A DNA stretch of 64,000 bases from Natronoarchaeum rubrum (GTDB lineage Archaea > Halobacteriota > Halobacteria > Halobacteriales > Natronoarchaeaceae): contig NZ_JANHDP010000002.1 in the NCBI RefSeq assembly GCF_024494695.1, positions 186,001 to 250,000 of the forward strand, read 5' to 3'. Below, in pieces: positions 8,544 to 18,903 of the stretch (position 1 is the first letter of the stretch; each line of letters opens with the position of its first letter). The notes below the pieces were generated by a model. That model saw only the letters and a program-made list of their open reading frames with translations. It did not search any database and was not told the DNA's origin. The position numbers and the translations under genes were made by a program.

Positions 8544-9473
8544 CTACTCGCCGTCGGGATACGGCACCTCGACGGTCTGGCCGTCGTCGGGCGCGAACAC
8601 GTCGCCGTCGAACGCCTCGCGGGCCTCCCGAAGGTGGGCGCCGACGTCGCCGGTGTACCGCGAGGAGACGTGCAACAGCGCGAGCCGGTGGACGTTCGCT
8701 CGGCTCGCGATCCCGGCGGCCTCGCGCGCCGTGGCGTGGGCGGTCTTTTGGGCGCGATCCGCGCGGTCGTCGGCGAACGTGGCGTCGTGGATCAGCAGGT
8801 CGGCGCCCTCGGCCATGTCAACGGTGCGCTCGATCGGGCGCGTGTCGCCCGAGTAGACGATCTTGCGACCCGGCCGCGACTCGCCGACGACCTGTTCGGG
8901 GTCGATCACGGTGCCGTCGTCCAGTTCGACCGACTCGCCCTCGTGGAGCCGCGAGAACTTCGGCCCGACCGGAACGCCAAGCTCCTCGGCTTTTTCGCGG
9001 TCGAACCGGCCCTTGCGGTCGTCCTCGACGAGCGCGTAGCCGACGGCGCTGGTGCGGTGCGTGACTTCGAACGCCCGCACCTCGTAGTCGTCGCGACGCA
9101 GCGCGACGCTCCCGTCTCGGACCTCGTTGAGCCGCAGCGGAAACGAGGGGCGCGCGCCTGCCGCGTCGACGAACTCTCGGAGCTCGCCCTTCTTGCCCGG
9201 CGGGACGTGGATCGTCAGCGCGTCCTCGCGGTCGTTGAAATCCAGCGTGTCGAGCAGCCCGGGGATGCCGTACACGTGGTCACCGTGAGTGTGGGTGACA
9301 AAGAGATGCGAGACGCCGAAGCCGGTGCCAAAGCGCATCATCTGGCGCTGGGTGCCCTCAGCGCAGTCGAACAGCAGCTGGTCGCCCTCGCGGTTGACGG
9401 CGATCGCCGGCGGGTTGCGCTCGGTCGTCGGCACGGCCCCGCCGGTTCCGAGGAACGTCGCGCGCAGCGTCAT
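8544..9473 (-). CDS. rnz: Ribonuclease Z (tRNA 3'-end processing endonuclease)
   Basis: 309 residues, the length of the short-form enzyme. The metallo-beta-lactamase zinc motif HTHGDHVYG is at residues 61-69. Later metal ligands are in the VYSGDTRP and LLIHDATFAD segments and in the C-terminal LALLHVSSRY. It cleaves 3' trailers from pre-tRNAs. Start is the ATG with complement at 9471-9473. Confidence 0.96.
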   Translation of the reverse strand: MTLRATFLGTGGAVPTTERNPPAIAVNREGDQLLFDCAEGTQRQMMRFGTGFGVSHLFVTHTHGDHVYGIPGLLDTLDFNDREDALTIHVPPGKKGELREFVDAAGARPSFPLRLNEVRDGSVALRRDDYEVRAFEVTHRTSAVGYALVEDDRKGRFDREKAEELGVPVGPKFSRLHEGESVELDDGTVIDPEQVVGESRPGRKIVYSGDTRPIERTVDMAEGADLLIHDATFADDRADRAQKTAHATAREAAGIASRANVHRLALLHVSSRYTGDVGAHLREAREAFDGDVFAPDDGQTVEVPYPDGE

Positions 9474-9921
9474 CTGCTCGCAACTGGTCGGCCGACGGGT
9501 AAACCGGCTTCGGATCGACGCCCCTCCGCGGTAGCGGGTCGTACGATCCGTCGGCGTCGATCGTCGGCGTCGCGCAGCCGATCGGCGGTGGCTCGCGACT
9601 GCGCGTCGGCGTCCGGCGCCGGATAACGTCGAGTTACCGGTCGGTTCCGCGGCGAACGCCGCGACGCCGGTCGGAATGCCGAGCGCCTGTGGCCCAGCTT
9701 ATTCGGGGAGCGATCGGTAAACGGACCGTACTTACCGACCGACGAGAACAATCTTGGGTCAGCTTACCGACGAGTACGGAACTGGTACTCAGTGAACGAT
9801 AGAGCCTGTTTATCCGCCTATTAGGCCTGCGAAAACACGTGCGGCGCCAGAGCCGTGCGTGACCCCGCGGTGCGTGACCCCGCGACTCGCAGCGGCACCG
9901 GCAGCCGCGCCCGTACAAACC
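9474..9921. other. Intergenic region upstream of the secreted repeat protein
   Basis: About 450 bp between the divergent rnz and the secreted protein gene. I see no convincing gene: the open minus-strand frame at 9470-9751 is Arg-rich and looks like a GC artefact. It holds three copies of TTACCGA (one inverted), a possible TATA region (GTTTATCC near 9808), and a short direct repeat GCGTGACCCCGCG just before the start codon (about 9857-9886). Confidence 0.5.
9714..9770. promoter_or_regulatory. Iterated TTACCGA motif, one inverted pair plus a further copy
   Basis: TCGGTAA at 9714-9720 is a perfect inverted partner of TTACCGA at 9732-9738 (11 bp between arms), and TTACCGA recurs at 9764-9770, 32 bp after the previous copy. 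The last two sit in longer related strings CTTACCGACCGACGAG and CTTACCGACGAG. Spacing near three helical turns suggests a regulator-binding array upstream of the secreted-protein promoter; this is inference. Confidence 0.4.
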
Positions 9922-12240
9922 ATGAAACAACCGAACCGACGGACGATCAGTGTCCTCTTCGTCGCGATTGCCCTCGTACTCGCGATCGGCCCCGCCCTTG
10001 GCGCGGCCGGCGCGACAGCACCGAGCGTGCAGGAGGGAGACGATGCTACCGACGACGGAATCACCGACGAGTCGGAGGACACCGGCGCACAGAACGGTAC
10101 AGACGACACAGACGAAACTGACGACCAGAGCGAGGACGACAGCGAGTCCCAGACGCGGACTACGATCGACCGGATCACCATCGATCGGATCTCGACCGAC
10201 TACGTCACGATGGAGAACGTCACGATCGAAGGGATCAACATCACGACCAGCGCGGCCGAGATGCTGTTCGGTCAGATGCCCGACGATGGTATCGACGTCG
10301 ACGACGGCCTCGACAACGAGACCGACGATGGAATCGACAACGAGACCGATGACGGCCTCGACAACGAGACCGATGACGGCCTCGACAATGAGACCGATGA
10401 CGGCCTCGACAACGAGACCGATGACGGTCTGGACAACGAAACGGACGACGAACAGCTGACGGAGCCGAACGCGTCCGTGACGTTCGAGGACCAGGAAACC
10501 AACGGTAGCACGGTCACGGTCGACAGCGTCAACGTCTCCGAGGGCGGGTTCGTTACGATCCACAACAGCTCGCTGCTGGAGGGCGCGACGTTCGACAGCG
10601 TCATCGGCTCCTCGGAGTACCTCGACCCCGGCGAGCACGAGGACGTCGAAGTGCAACTGTTCGACAACGAGACGGTGCCGGGCGCCGAGTTCGATCAGGA
10701 CGCCCTGGAGGACAACGAGACGCTGATCGCGATGCCCCATCTCGACACGAACGACAACGAGACCTACGACTTCATCGAGACCGAGGGTGCGGAAGACGGT
10801 CCGTACACCGAGGACGGTGAAGCCGTGATCGACGACGCCGAGATCACGGTCGTCGACGGCGAGATGGAGAACGTCACCGACGATAACATGACTGACGGTG
10901 ACGAGATGGACAACGTCTCTGACGGAGATGAGATGGACAACGTCTCCGACGATAACATGACCGACGGAGATGAGATGGAGAACGTCACCGACGATAACAT
11001 GACGGACGGTGACGAGATGGACAACGAGACCGAGATGGCGGGTGACGCTCCCGTGCCGGAGGGCGATTCCTACGGCGTGAGCAGCCTCGAAGCCCCCGAG
11101 ACGGCGACGGTCGGCGAGACCCTCAACGTCTCGGCGGAGATCTCGAACCCGAACGACTTCGAGAGTAACCAGTCCGTCGAGTTCCGTCTCGACGGCGACG
11201 TTGTCGACCGCCAGTTCATCGTTCTCGAAGGCGGCGAGAACGAGACCGTGACCTTCGAGATCCCCTCTGACGGGCTCGAAGCCGGCGACTACAACCACGG
11301 CATCCTGACGTTCGACGAGGGCGAGGTTGCCGACATCACGCTCGAAGCGGAGGAGGAAGACGACGAGGAAGAAGCGCCGGTCGACGACGGTGAAGACGAG
11401 GAAGACGCCGAACCCAACGCCACGGTGACGTTCGACGATCAGGAGACCGACGGTAGCACGGTGACGGTCCAGAGCGTCAACGTCTCCGAGGGCGGGTTCG
11501 TCACGATCCACGACAGCTCGCTGCTCGAAGGAGCGACGTTCGACAGCGTCGTCGGGTCCTCCGAGTACCTCGACCCCGGCGAACACGAGGACGTCGAGGT
11601 CCAACTGTTCGACAACGAGACGGTGCCGGGCGCCGAGTTCGACCAGGACGCCCTGGAGGAGAACCAGACGCTGATCGCGATGCCCCACCTCGACACGAAC
11701 GACAACGAGTCCTACGACTTCATCGAGACCGAGGGTGCGGAAGACGGTCCGTACACCGAGGACGGTGAAGCCGTGATCGACGACGCCGAGATCACGGTCG
11801 TCGAGGATGACGTCGACGAGGCGACGGACGACGCGGAACCGTCCGCGACGCTCGACGTCGCCGACCAGAGCGGTGACGGTACGACCCTCGAGGTCGCCGA
11901 GGCCTCCGCCGACGAGGACTTCTACGTCGTCGCCAACTACGACGGCGAGACGTCCGAGAGCCCGACGTTCAACGCCGTCGAGGAACGCCTCGACTACTCG
12001 TTGACGCTCGACCCGCCGATTGAGGACGACACGACCGTCGAGGTCGCCATCCTCGCCGCTGAAGACGACGAGGAACTGACGAGCCAGGAGATCGAGTACA
12101 CCGTCGAGGCGGACGGTGACGCCGACGTCGAGGACGGTGCGGACGACGGCGACGCGAACGCGACCGACGGGACGACCAACGAGACCGACGGCGACGCGAC
12201 GGGCGTCGACGGCAACGAAACGGCCGCGCTGCTCGCCTGA
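9922..12240 (+). CDS. Large secreted/surface acidic protein with duplicated DUF7282-like modules
   Basis: 772 residues. An N-terminal signal peptide (MKQPNRRTISVLFVAIALVL, then AIGPALGAAGATA) precedes a very acidic, Asn/Thr-rich protein with many N-x-S/T sequons. In order: six exact-length DDGLDNET units, a domain starting NASVTFEDQETNGSTV, a Met/Asp repeat (EMxNVTDDNMTDGD), a CARDB-like beta domain (ETATVGETLNVSAEISNP), a second near-copy of the first domain, and a third divergent module before an acidic Thr-rich tail. The domain resembles the haloarchaeal DUF7282 family (recalled). No C-terminal membrane anchor is visible, so it is probably released or held by other surface proteins. ATG 9922 is preferred over an in-frame GTG at 9859 because it starts the signal peptide. 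Confidence 0.88.
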   Translation: MKQPNRRTISVLFVAIALVLAIGPALGAAGATAPSVQEGDDATDDGITDESEDTGAQNGTDDTDETDDQSEDDSESQTRTTIDRITIDRISTDYVTMENVTIEGINITTSAAEMLFGQMPDDGIDVDDGLDNETDDGIDNETDDGLDNETDDGLDNETDDGLDNETDDGLDNETDDEQLTEPNASVTFEDQETNGSTVTVDSVNVSEGGFVTIHNSSLLEGATFDSVIGSSEYLDPGEHEDVEVQLFDNETVPGAEFDQDALEDNETLIAMPHLDTNDNETYDFIETEGAEDGPYTEDGEAVIDDAEITVVDGEMENVTDDNMTDGDEMDNVSDGDEMDNVSDDNMTDGDEMENVTDDNMTDGDEMDNETEMAGDAPVPEGDSYGVSSLEAPETATVGETLNVSAEISNPNDFESNQSVEFRLDGDVVDRQFIVLEGGENETVTFEIPSDGLEAGDYNHGILTFDEGEVADITLEAEEEDDEEEAPVDDGEDEEDAEPNATVTFDDQETDGSTVTVQSVNVSEGGFVTIHDSSLLEGATFDSVVGSSEYLDPGEHEDVEVQLFDNETVPGAEFDQDALEENQTLIAMPHLDTNDNESYDFIETEGAEDGPYTEDGEAVIDDAEITVVEDDVDEATDDAEPSATLDVADQSGDGTTLEVAEASADEDFYVVANYDGETSESPTFNAVEERLDYSLTLDPPIEDDTTVEVAILAAEDDEELTSQEIEYTVEADGDADVEDGADDGDANATDGTTNETDGDATGVDGNETAALLA
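10300..10443 (+). repeat. Six tandem 24-bp coding repeats (DDGLDNET)
   Basis: Six consecutive 24-bp units encode DDGLDNET, with one unit reading DDGIDNET. The units differ mainly at third codon positions. Each unit carries an N-E-T glycosylation sequon. Confidence 0.95.
10463..10857 (+). repeat. Intragenic module, copy 1 (copy 2 at 11408-11805)
   Basis: This ~395-bp coding segment and the one at 11408-11805 encode nearly identical domains beginning NA(S/T)VTF and ending DDAEITVV. The last roughly 80 bp are identical at the DNA level including silent positions, which points to recent duplication or gene conversion. Confidence 0.9.
10861..11034 (+). repeat. Irregular Met/Asp-rich coding repeat
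   Basis: Alternating units of the type EMxNVSDG and EMxNVTDDNMTDGD repeat about five times. Each has an N-V-S/T sequon and a regularly placed Met. Confidence 0.85.
11408..11805 (+). repeat. Intragenic module, copy 2
   Basis: Second copy of the module at 10463-10857, most similar at its 3' end. Confidence 0.9.
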
Positions 12241-12363
12241 GAACGCCGATCGGTCCGTCACCTCGCGACGCGGCCAGGCGCACAGCACGCGAACCGGGTC
12301 GCGGCGGCGGGGCGCCGCCGCCGACCGACCGATTCTTACTGACGCGCACAGTACGAGCGGGTA

Positions 12364-13368
12364 ATGGAACCGCCGCTGTGGATCGACGAGCACGCGCCCG
12401 CGCTGGCGGATCTCCCCCAGTCGGACGCGCGCGACTACCTGACCGAGGGCGTCGACGAGCCGATCAACCTCGTGTTGCACGGCCCGCCGGGCAGCGGCAA
12501 GACCGCGGCGGTGCGCGCGCTGGCCGACGCCGCCCACGAGAACCCCGACAGCGACCTGATCGAGATCAACGTCGCGGACTTCTTCGATCGCACGAAGACC
12601 GAGATCAAGAACGATCCCCGGTTCGCCTCGTTCCTGGAAGGCAAATCCAGCATGGCCAAGCGGGATATGATCAACCACGTCCTCAAGGAGTCGGCCAGCT
12701 ACGCGCCCGTCTCCGGCGAGTACAAGACGATCCTGCTGGACAACGCCGAGGCCGTCCGCGAGGACTTCCAGCAGGCGCTGCGCCGGGTGATGGAGCAGCA
12801 CCACAAGACCACCCAGTTCGTGCTGACGACGCGCCAGCCCACCAAGCTCATCCCGCCGATCCGCTCGCGCTGTTTCCCGGTTCCCCTCCGGGCGCCCTCT
12901 CACGAGGAGATCGTCGCCGTCCTCGAAGGCATCGCCGACGCCGAGGACGCCGAGTACGACGCCGACGGTCTGGAGTACGTCGCGGGCTACGCGGCCGGCG
13001 ACCTCCGCAAGGCGATTCTGGGCGCCCAGACGACCCACGAGCAGGAAGACGAGATCACGATGAACGCGGCCTACGAGACTCTCGGCGAGGTCGGTACGAC
13101 CGACCGGATCGAGGAGATGCTCGACGACGCCGAAGCCGGGGAGTTCACCGACGCCCGGAAGACGCTCGACGACCTGCTCGTCGAGGAAGGATTAGAGGGC
13201 GAGGAGGTGCTCCGGGACGTGCTCTCGGTCGCCCAGTCGCGCTACGACGACCGGACGCAGGCCGAACTGTACCGCGCGGCGGGCGAGGTCGATCTGGATC
13301 TCACCGAAGGGACCAACGATCGCCTGCACGTCTCGCACCTGCTCTCGCGGATCCCCGAGATCGCCTGA
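12364..13368 (+). CDS. rfcC: Replication factor C small-subunit paralog (clamp loader AAA+ protein)
   Basis: 334 residues. Walker A GPPGSGKT lies at residues 40-47 and the arginine-finger SRC motif appears as PPIRSRCF. RFC loads the PCNA clamp onto primed DNA. The Walker B/DEAD box reads LLDNAEA instead of the usual DEAD/DEAE, so catalytic hydrolysis in this subunit may be reduced. Haloarchaea carry a second small-subunit gene (rfcC) besides rfcA, and this divergent sequence fits that paralog better. The gene is followed 4 bp later by a small membrane protein gene. Confidence 0.88.
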   Translation: MEPPLWIDEHAPALADLPQSDARDYLTEGVDEPINLVLHGPPGSGKTAAVRALADAAHENPDSDLIEINVADFFDRTKTEIKNDPRFASFLEGKSSMAKRDMINHVLKESASYAPVSGEYKTILLDNAEAVREDFQQALRRVMEQHHKTTQFVLTTRQPTKLIPPIRSRCFPVPLRAPSHEEIVAVLEGIADAEDAEYDADGLEYVAGYAAGDLRKAILGAQTTHEQEDEITMNAAYETLGEVGTTDRIEEMLDDAEAGEFTDARKTLDDLLVEEGLEGEEVLRDVLSVAQSRYDDRTQAELYRAAGEVDLDLTEGTNDRLHVSHLLSRIPEIA

Positions 13369-13372
13369 GACG

Positions 13373-13741
13373 ATGCGATTGCTCCGCAACTTCTCCGTCT
13401 GGCTCGCGCTCGACCTCTGCGTCAAGTTCGTCGCGATGCCGGCGATCGGCACCGTCACCGCTTCGACGGCGCTGCCGGCGTACGCCAGTAGCGTCATCAG
13501 TCTGGCGCTGACGTACGGCGTCCTGCGGCGCTATCCTGATCTCGATGTCGGCGCGCTCGGGAACGCGGCCGCTCTCGCGATCTGTCTCGCGCTGGCGGGC
13601 CACGTGATCGTCGCCCTGACCGTCGGCCGGACGCCGCTCCGCGAGGTCGGGATCGGCGTCGTCGCGCTCTCTCTGGCGGCGGCGATCGCCCGCGAGCGGT
13701 GGTTCGACGGCGGCCCGTCCGCGCCCGACGCCGCCGCCTGA
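13373..13741 (+). CDS. Four-helix membrane protein, function unknown
   Basis: 122 residues with about four hydrophobic segments and a short Arg-containing C-terminal tail (ARERWFDGG). Its ATG is 4 bp after the rfcC stop, so it is probably cotranscribed. It converges with the tRNA methyltransferase gene, 3 bp between stops. No motif suggests an activity. Confidence 0.78.
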   Translation: MRLLRNFSVWLALDLCVKFVAMPAIGTVTASTALPAYASSVISLALTYGVLRRYPDLDVGALGNAAALAICLALAGHVIVALTVGRTPLREVGIGVVALSLAAAIARERWFDGGPSAPDAAA

Positions 13742-13744
13742 TCC

Positions 13745-14866
13745 TCACTCCGGAACGCCGGCCGACTCGCCGCCGCCGCGTTCGAGCACGAGCACGTGTC
13801 GATCCAGCGACCGGTGAACGCGCCGCTCGAACCGATTCTCGATCCGCCAGCCGGCAGCCCGCGCTTCGGCGTCCCACGGCCGATCGGCGACGACGACCGC
13901 TCTGGGAGCGATCCGGTGGGCCTCCACGAGCGCGCCGGCGACCAGATCCGAGAGATCGAGGTTGGCGATCTTCGACTGGCGGCCGTACGGCGCGTCGAAC
14001 ACCACGGCGTCGGCGGCGTCGTCCGGGATCGGGAGCTGCGTGGCGTCGCCGCGGGCCGTCCCGAACGCGGCGTCGTCGGGGAGCGCGTGGGCGAGGTTGC
14101 GCGCCGCGCCGCGGGCCATCTTCCCCTGAGCGTCGGTGCCGAGCACGTCCGCGCCGGCCAATCCGGCCTCGATCAGGACGCCGCCGGTGCCACACATCGG
14201 GTCGACGACGAGCGCGCCGGGCCGCGCGCCGGCGAGGTTGGCCAGCGCGCGGGCGAGCAGCGGGTCCATGCTGCCGGGCTGGAAGAACGGCCGGTCGGTC
14301 GGCGCGCGCTCGCCGAAGTCCCGGCGACTCTCGGCGACGACCCAGCCCAGCGCGCAGCCCGCCTCGCCGTCGACCGCGCGGTCGTCGATCGGGATCGCGT
14401 CGCCGCGCCCGGGACCGCCAGCGTCCTCCGGGTCCGCCTCGCGCGGATCGAGTTGTCCCTCGCGCTCCCACGCGACGGGGTCGGAAAACAGCGCTCGCAG
14501 CACGTGATCGGGGTCGTCGAGGTCGACGTCGAACCCGCGGTCGACCAGCAGGCCGCCGAGTTCGCGCTCGACGCGCTGGGTATCGACGCCGGTCGAGCCT
14601 CGAACGTCCTCGGCGCGCACGGCGACCGATCCCTCGCGATCGACCGCCGCGGCCGAGAGCAACGCGCTTGCGCTCTCGAGGTCGGCGTCGGCCAGCCCGA
14701 CGAGCTCGCTCGCGCGGCGGGCGTACGCCAGCGTCTCGACGCGCTGGCGCTCGACGGCGCCGGCGGTGGCGAGTCCCGGCGCGAGCAACTCGACGCCCGC
14801 GGCCGCGCTCCTCGCTTCGCAGGCGGCGAATCGGTCGTCCTCGCCGCCCAGTTCCAGCAGGTACAC
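13745..14866 (-). CDS. trmG10: tRNA (guanine10-N2)-methyltransferase, THUMP-type (TIGR01177-like)
   Basis: 373 residues from a GTG start whose product begins VYLLELGGEDDRFAACEA, the conserved opening of this archaeal family; the longer frame to 15055 adds an unconserved Arg-rich extension. The C-terminal Rossmann domain has VVDPMCGTGGVLIEAGL (SAM binding) and the catalytic motif reads DAPYGRQSK in place of the common D-P-P-Y. The N-terminal half corresponds to the THUMP-bearing tRNA-binding part. It methylates N2 of G10 in tRNA. Confidence 0.9.
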   Translation of the reverse strand: MYLLELGGEDDRFAACEARSAAAGVELLAPGLATAGAVERQRVETLAYARRASELVGLADADLESASALLSAAAVDREGSVAVRAEDVRGSTGVDTQRVERELGGLLVDRGFDVDLDDPDHVLRALFSDPVAWEREGQLDPREADPEDAGGPGRGDAIPIDDRAVDGEAGCALGWVVAESRRDFGERAPTDRPFFQPGSMDPLLARALANLAGARPGALVVDPMCGTGGVLIEAGLAGADVLGTDAQGKMARGAARNLAHALPDDAAFGTARGDATQLPIPDDAADAVVFDAPYGRQSKIANLDLSDLVAGALVEAHRIAPRAVVVADRPWDAEARAAGWRIENRFERRVHRSLDRHVLVLERGGGESAGVPE

Positions 14867-15184
14867 GCCGCACAGTCGGCCGCGCGAACGTATGAAACGG
14901 CCGGTTCCTCGCCCGCGCTCGCTCGCGGGACGTGACGGGCACCTACCGGCAAAAAATGCCGATTGTCGGCGGGTGTCCGCGGTCGGCGCCGGACCCGCTG
15001 ACGCCTCGATCTCCCCCTTTATCAGCGGGTGGGTGTTACCCTGCAGACGACCCACAGCCCGCCGATGCCCTGCGATTCCGAGGGCCCGCGTCGGCGCGAA
15101 GCGTCGCGCTCGTTCCGCGTCAGCGACGTATCAGACCGTGGCATGAACCTTTATAAGCCTTAAATACATCCTTTAAAACGTACT
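14867..15184. other. Intergenic region between divergent trmG10 and tbp
   Basis: 318 bp. The tbp promoter occupies the last 40 bp. In the remainder I see GC-rich sequence with no supportable gene. Confidence 0.5.
15150..15178 (+). promoter_or_regulatory. tbp core promoter (TATA box)
   Basis: TTTATAAG at 15150-15157 lies 28-35 bp before the tbp ATG, ideal for a leaderless transcript. A second AT-rich string (CTTTAAAA) follows at 15171-15178. Since TBP binds TATA boxes, such a site could also allow autoregulation; that part is inference. Confidence 0.7.
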
Positions 15185-15745
15185 ATGAGCGACCCCAAGG
15201 AAACTATCAATATCGAAAACGTCGTCGCCTCGACGGGGATCGGGCAGGAGCTCGACCTCCAGAGCGTCGCCATGGACCTCGAGGGCGCCGACTACGATCC
15301 CGAGCAGTTCCCCGGGCTCGTCTACCGCACGCAGGATCCCAAGTCGGCCGCGCTGATCTTCCGGTCGGGCAAGATCGTCTGCACGGGCGCCAAGTCGACC
15401 GACGACGTCCACCAGAGTCTGCGCATCGTCTTCGACAAGCTGCGCGATCTGGAGATCAACGTCAACGAGGATCCCGAAATCGTCGTCCAGAACATCGTCA
15501 CCTCCGCGGACCTGGGCCACAACCTCAACCTGAACGCGATCGCGATCGGCCTCGGTCTGGAGAACATCGAGTACGAGCCCGAACAGTTCCCCGGGCTGGT
15601 CTATCGCCTCGACGACCCCGAAGTCGTCGCGCTGCTGTTCGGTTCGGGTAAGCTCGTCATCACCGGCGGCAAGAAGCCCGAGGACGCCGAGCACGCGGTC
15701 GACAAGATCGTCTCCCGGCTAGAAGACCTCGGCCTGCTGGAATGA
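15185..15745 (+). CDS. tbp: TATA-box-binding protein
   Basis: 186 residues, standard archaeal TBP length. Two imperfect direct repeats form the saddle: LVYRTQDPKSAALIFRSGKI in the first half and LVYRLDDPEVVALLFGSGKL in the second, each followed by a V/I-C/T-T/I-G-G/A-K segment. It recruits TFB and RNA polymerase to promoters. The end of the gene abuts an IS200/IS605 insertion: the terminal hairpin of the element starts 6 bp after the stop codon, yet the reading frame looks complete. Confidence 0.98.
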   Translation: MSDPKETINIENVVASTGIGQELDLQSVAMDLEGADYDPEQFPGLVYRTQDPKSAALIFRSGKIVCTGAKSTDDVHQSLRIVFDKLRDLEINVNEDPEIVVQNIVTSADLGHNLNLNAIAIGLGLENIEYEPEQFPGLVYRLDDPEVVALLFGSGKLVITGGKKPEDAEHAVDKIVSRLEDLGLLE

Positions 15746-15751
15746 CACTCT

Positions 15752-15771
15752 CCTCGCCCTAATGGGCGAGG
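15752..15771. repeat. Right-end hairpin of the IS200/IS605 element
   Basis: CCTCGCCC, loop TAAT, GGGCGAGG: a perfect 8-bp stem with a 4-nt loop, positioned 21 bp beyond the tnpB stop. TnpA of this family recognises such subterminal hairpins in single-stranded ends. Confidence 0.85.
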
Positions 15772-15791
15772 ATTCCTCCGTTGGGATTCAG

Positions 15792-17443
<1,652 letters not shown>

Positions 17444-17700
17444 CTATGTATACTATACTATTCGGACGTGTTAAACATTGCGTTAGAACCTGTCTATGGA
17501 CTTATCAGCGATCGTATTCTGTTGGTCAGCTTCACCCCCGTCCTAAATTTCTGCAATCTGTAGTCGGCACCGCACCGCTGCGCGCTCTGACGTACCTGCC
17601 GCCGCTCAAGCGTTCGCTCGATCCGCTTTTCGGCTCTCGGCGGCGACGCCCCGCCTGAACGTATCAGCACGTACAAGTCCCGGCAGCCGAAGCCACAGGC

Positions 17701-18069
17701 ATGGTCGGTCTCGCGCCCGCGCAATCGCTCCCGTTCGGCTCGATCCCGGCGGTGCTCGGCACGCTGTTGATCGCCGCCGTGTTCTACGGCGTCACCGCCC
17801 ACGTCGCCGCCCGGTACGTGCTCGGCGACGTCCACTTCGAGCAGGGGCTGCTCGTCGGCATCGTCCCCGCCACGATCCTCGTCGTCGGCGTCTGGCTGCT
17901 CGGCGAGGGGATCGGGCTGTACGTCGCGCTGGTCGGCGCGCTGGTCGGCGACTTCGTCGCGATCGACCGCGTCTACGACCCCGGAATTAAGTGGTCGATC
18001 GCCGTCACGCTCGTCCACTACGCGGTGAGCGTCCTCCTGGGGGTCTGGGTCACGAGCCTCTTCCTGTGA
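17701..18069 (+). CDS. Four-helix membrane protein, function unknown
   Basis: 122 residues, about four hydrophobic helices with short charged loops (ARYVLGDVHFEQG, IDRVYDPGIKW). It resembles conserved haloarchaeal membrane proteins of unknown role. It is followed 51 bp later by an HTH_10 regulator on the same strand. Confidence 0.78.
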   Translation: MVGLAPAQSLPFGSIPAVLGTLLIAAVFYGVTAHVAARYVLGDVHFEQGLLVGIVPATILVVGVWLLGEGIGLYVALVGALVGDFVAIDRVYDPGIKWSIAVTLVHYAVSVLLGVWVTSLFL

Positions 18070-18120
18070 CGATCGCTTCACACCCCGTGCTTACTATGCG
18101 GGCGGACGAACTTCGAACCG

Positions 18121-18861
18121 ATGGCTGCGTCCGCGCCCTCGCCCGACGGCGGCGTCGAACTCGTCTTCGAGATTCGCGACGAGCGCTACCTGTTCACGAC
18201 GCTCTCGTCTGAACTGAACGCTGAGGTGGTCGCCCGCCAGATCGTCCAGCGCTCGGACAACGACCTGCTGGAGTTTTTCACCGTCGCCGACGCCGACCCG
18301 GAGGCGGTGACCGCGTTCGCCGCGGAGTTCCCGGGCATCGAGCGCGTTCGGACGATCCCGCGAGCGGACGACGAACTGCTCGTCGAGGTCGTGGTCTCGG
18401 GACCGTGCCTCGGCGCGGCGATCGCCGACGCCGGCGCGGTCGCGCGCGACGCCGTGGCCGTCGATGGCATCGCGACGGTCACCGTCGACGTTCCGCCCGG
18501 CGTCGCCCCGCGAGCGGTGTACGACGCGATCGAGGAGCGCCACGAGGTGTCGCGGCTGGTCTCGAAGCGCCAACAGTCCGCCGCCGGAATCGTGCCGGTC
18601 AGCGACGTCGACCGGCTGCTCGACCCGCTGACGGACAAGCAACTGCGGGCGCTGAAGGTCGCGCTCGCCGGCGGCTACTACGACTGGCCGCGCCAGAGCA
18701 CCGCGACCGAGTGCGCCGAGGCGCTGGGCGTCTCGCAGCCGACGTTTAGCCAGCATCTCCGGCGCGCCGAGTCCAAGCTCCTGACCGCCGTCTTCGAGGC
18801 CGCGACCCGATCGTCGATCGATCGGGACGCCCAGCCGGAGCTGGAGAACCTTTCCTCATAG
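18121..18861 (+). CDS. HTH_10 (bacterio-opsin activator-like) transcription regulator
   Basis: 246 residues. The C-terminal domain contains LTDKQLRALKVALAGGYYDW, then ATECAEALGVSQPTFSQHLR, the signature of the HTH_10 family found throughout haloarchaea. The N-terminal ~160 residues form a sensor-like domain of alternating beta strands without an identifiable ligand motif. It probably controls transcription; the target is unknown. A TATA-like CTTACTATG lies about 25 bp before the ATG. Confidence 0.9.
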   Translation: MAASAPSPDGGVELVFEIRDERYLFTTLSSELNAEVVARQIVQRSDNDLLEFFTVADADPEAVTAFAAEFPGIERVRTIPRADDELLVEVVVSGPCLGAAIADAGAVARDAVAVDGIATVTVDVPPGVAPRAVYDAIEERHEVSRLVSKRQQSAAGIVPVSDVDRLLDPLTDKQLRALKVALAGGYYDWPRQSTATECAEALGVSQPTFSQHLRRAESKLLTAVFEAATRSSIDRDAQPELENLSS

Positions 18862-18903
18862 GCACCGACGTTACCCGTCGGTCTGACGTATCGTCGGGTA
18901 CCG

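Noticed and set aside
9470..9751. Minus-strand frame upstream of rnz
   Set aside because: Arg-rich, no acidic bias, no start context; looks like a GC artefact.
10300..10443. CRISPR-like periodicity in the 24-bp units
   Set aside because: The units are contiguous, in frame and encode protein repeats without spacers.
9634..13038. Long antisense frame across the secreted protein and rfcC
   Set aside because: Spans two convincing plus-strand genes and has repeats that are simply the complement of the DDGLDNET units.
17444..17700. Remnant of a second transposase behind tnpA
   Set aside because: AT-rich sequence is explained as the left end of the same element; no transposase motif is found.
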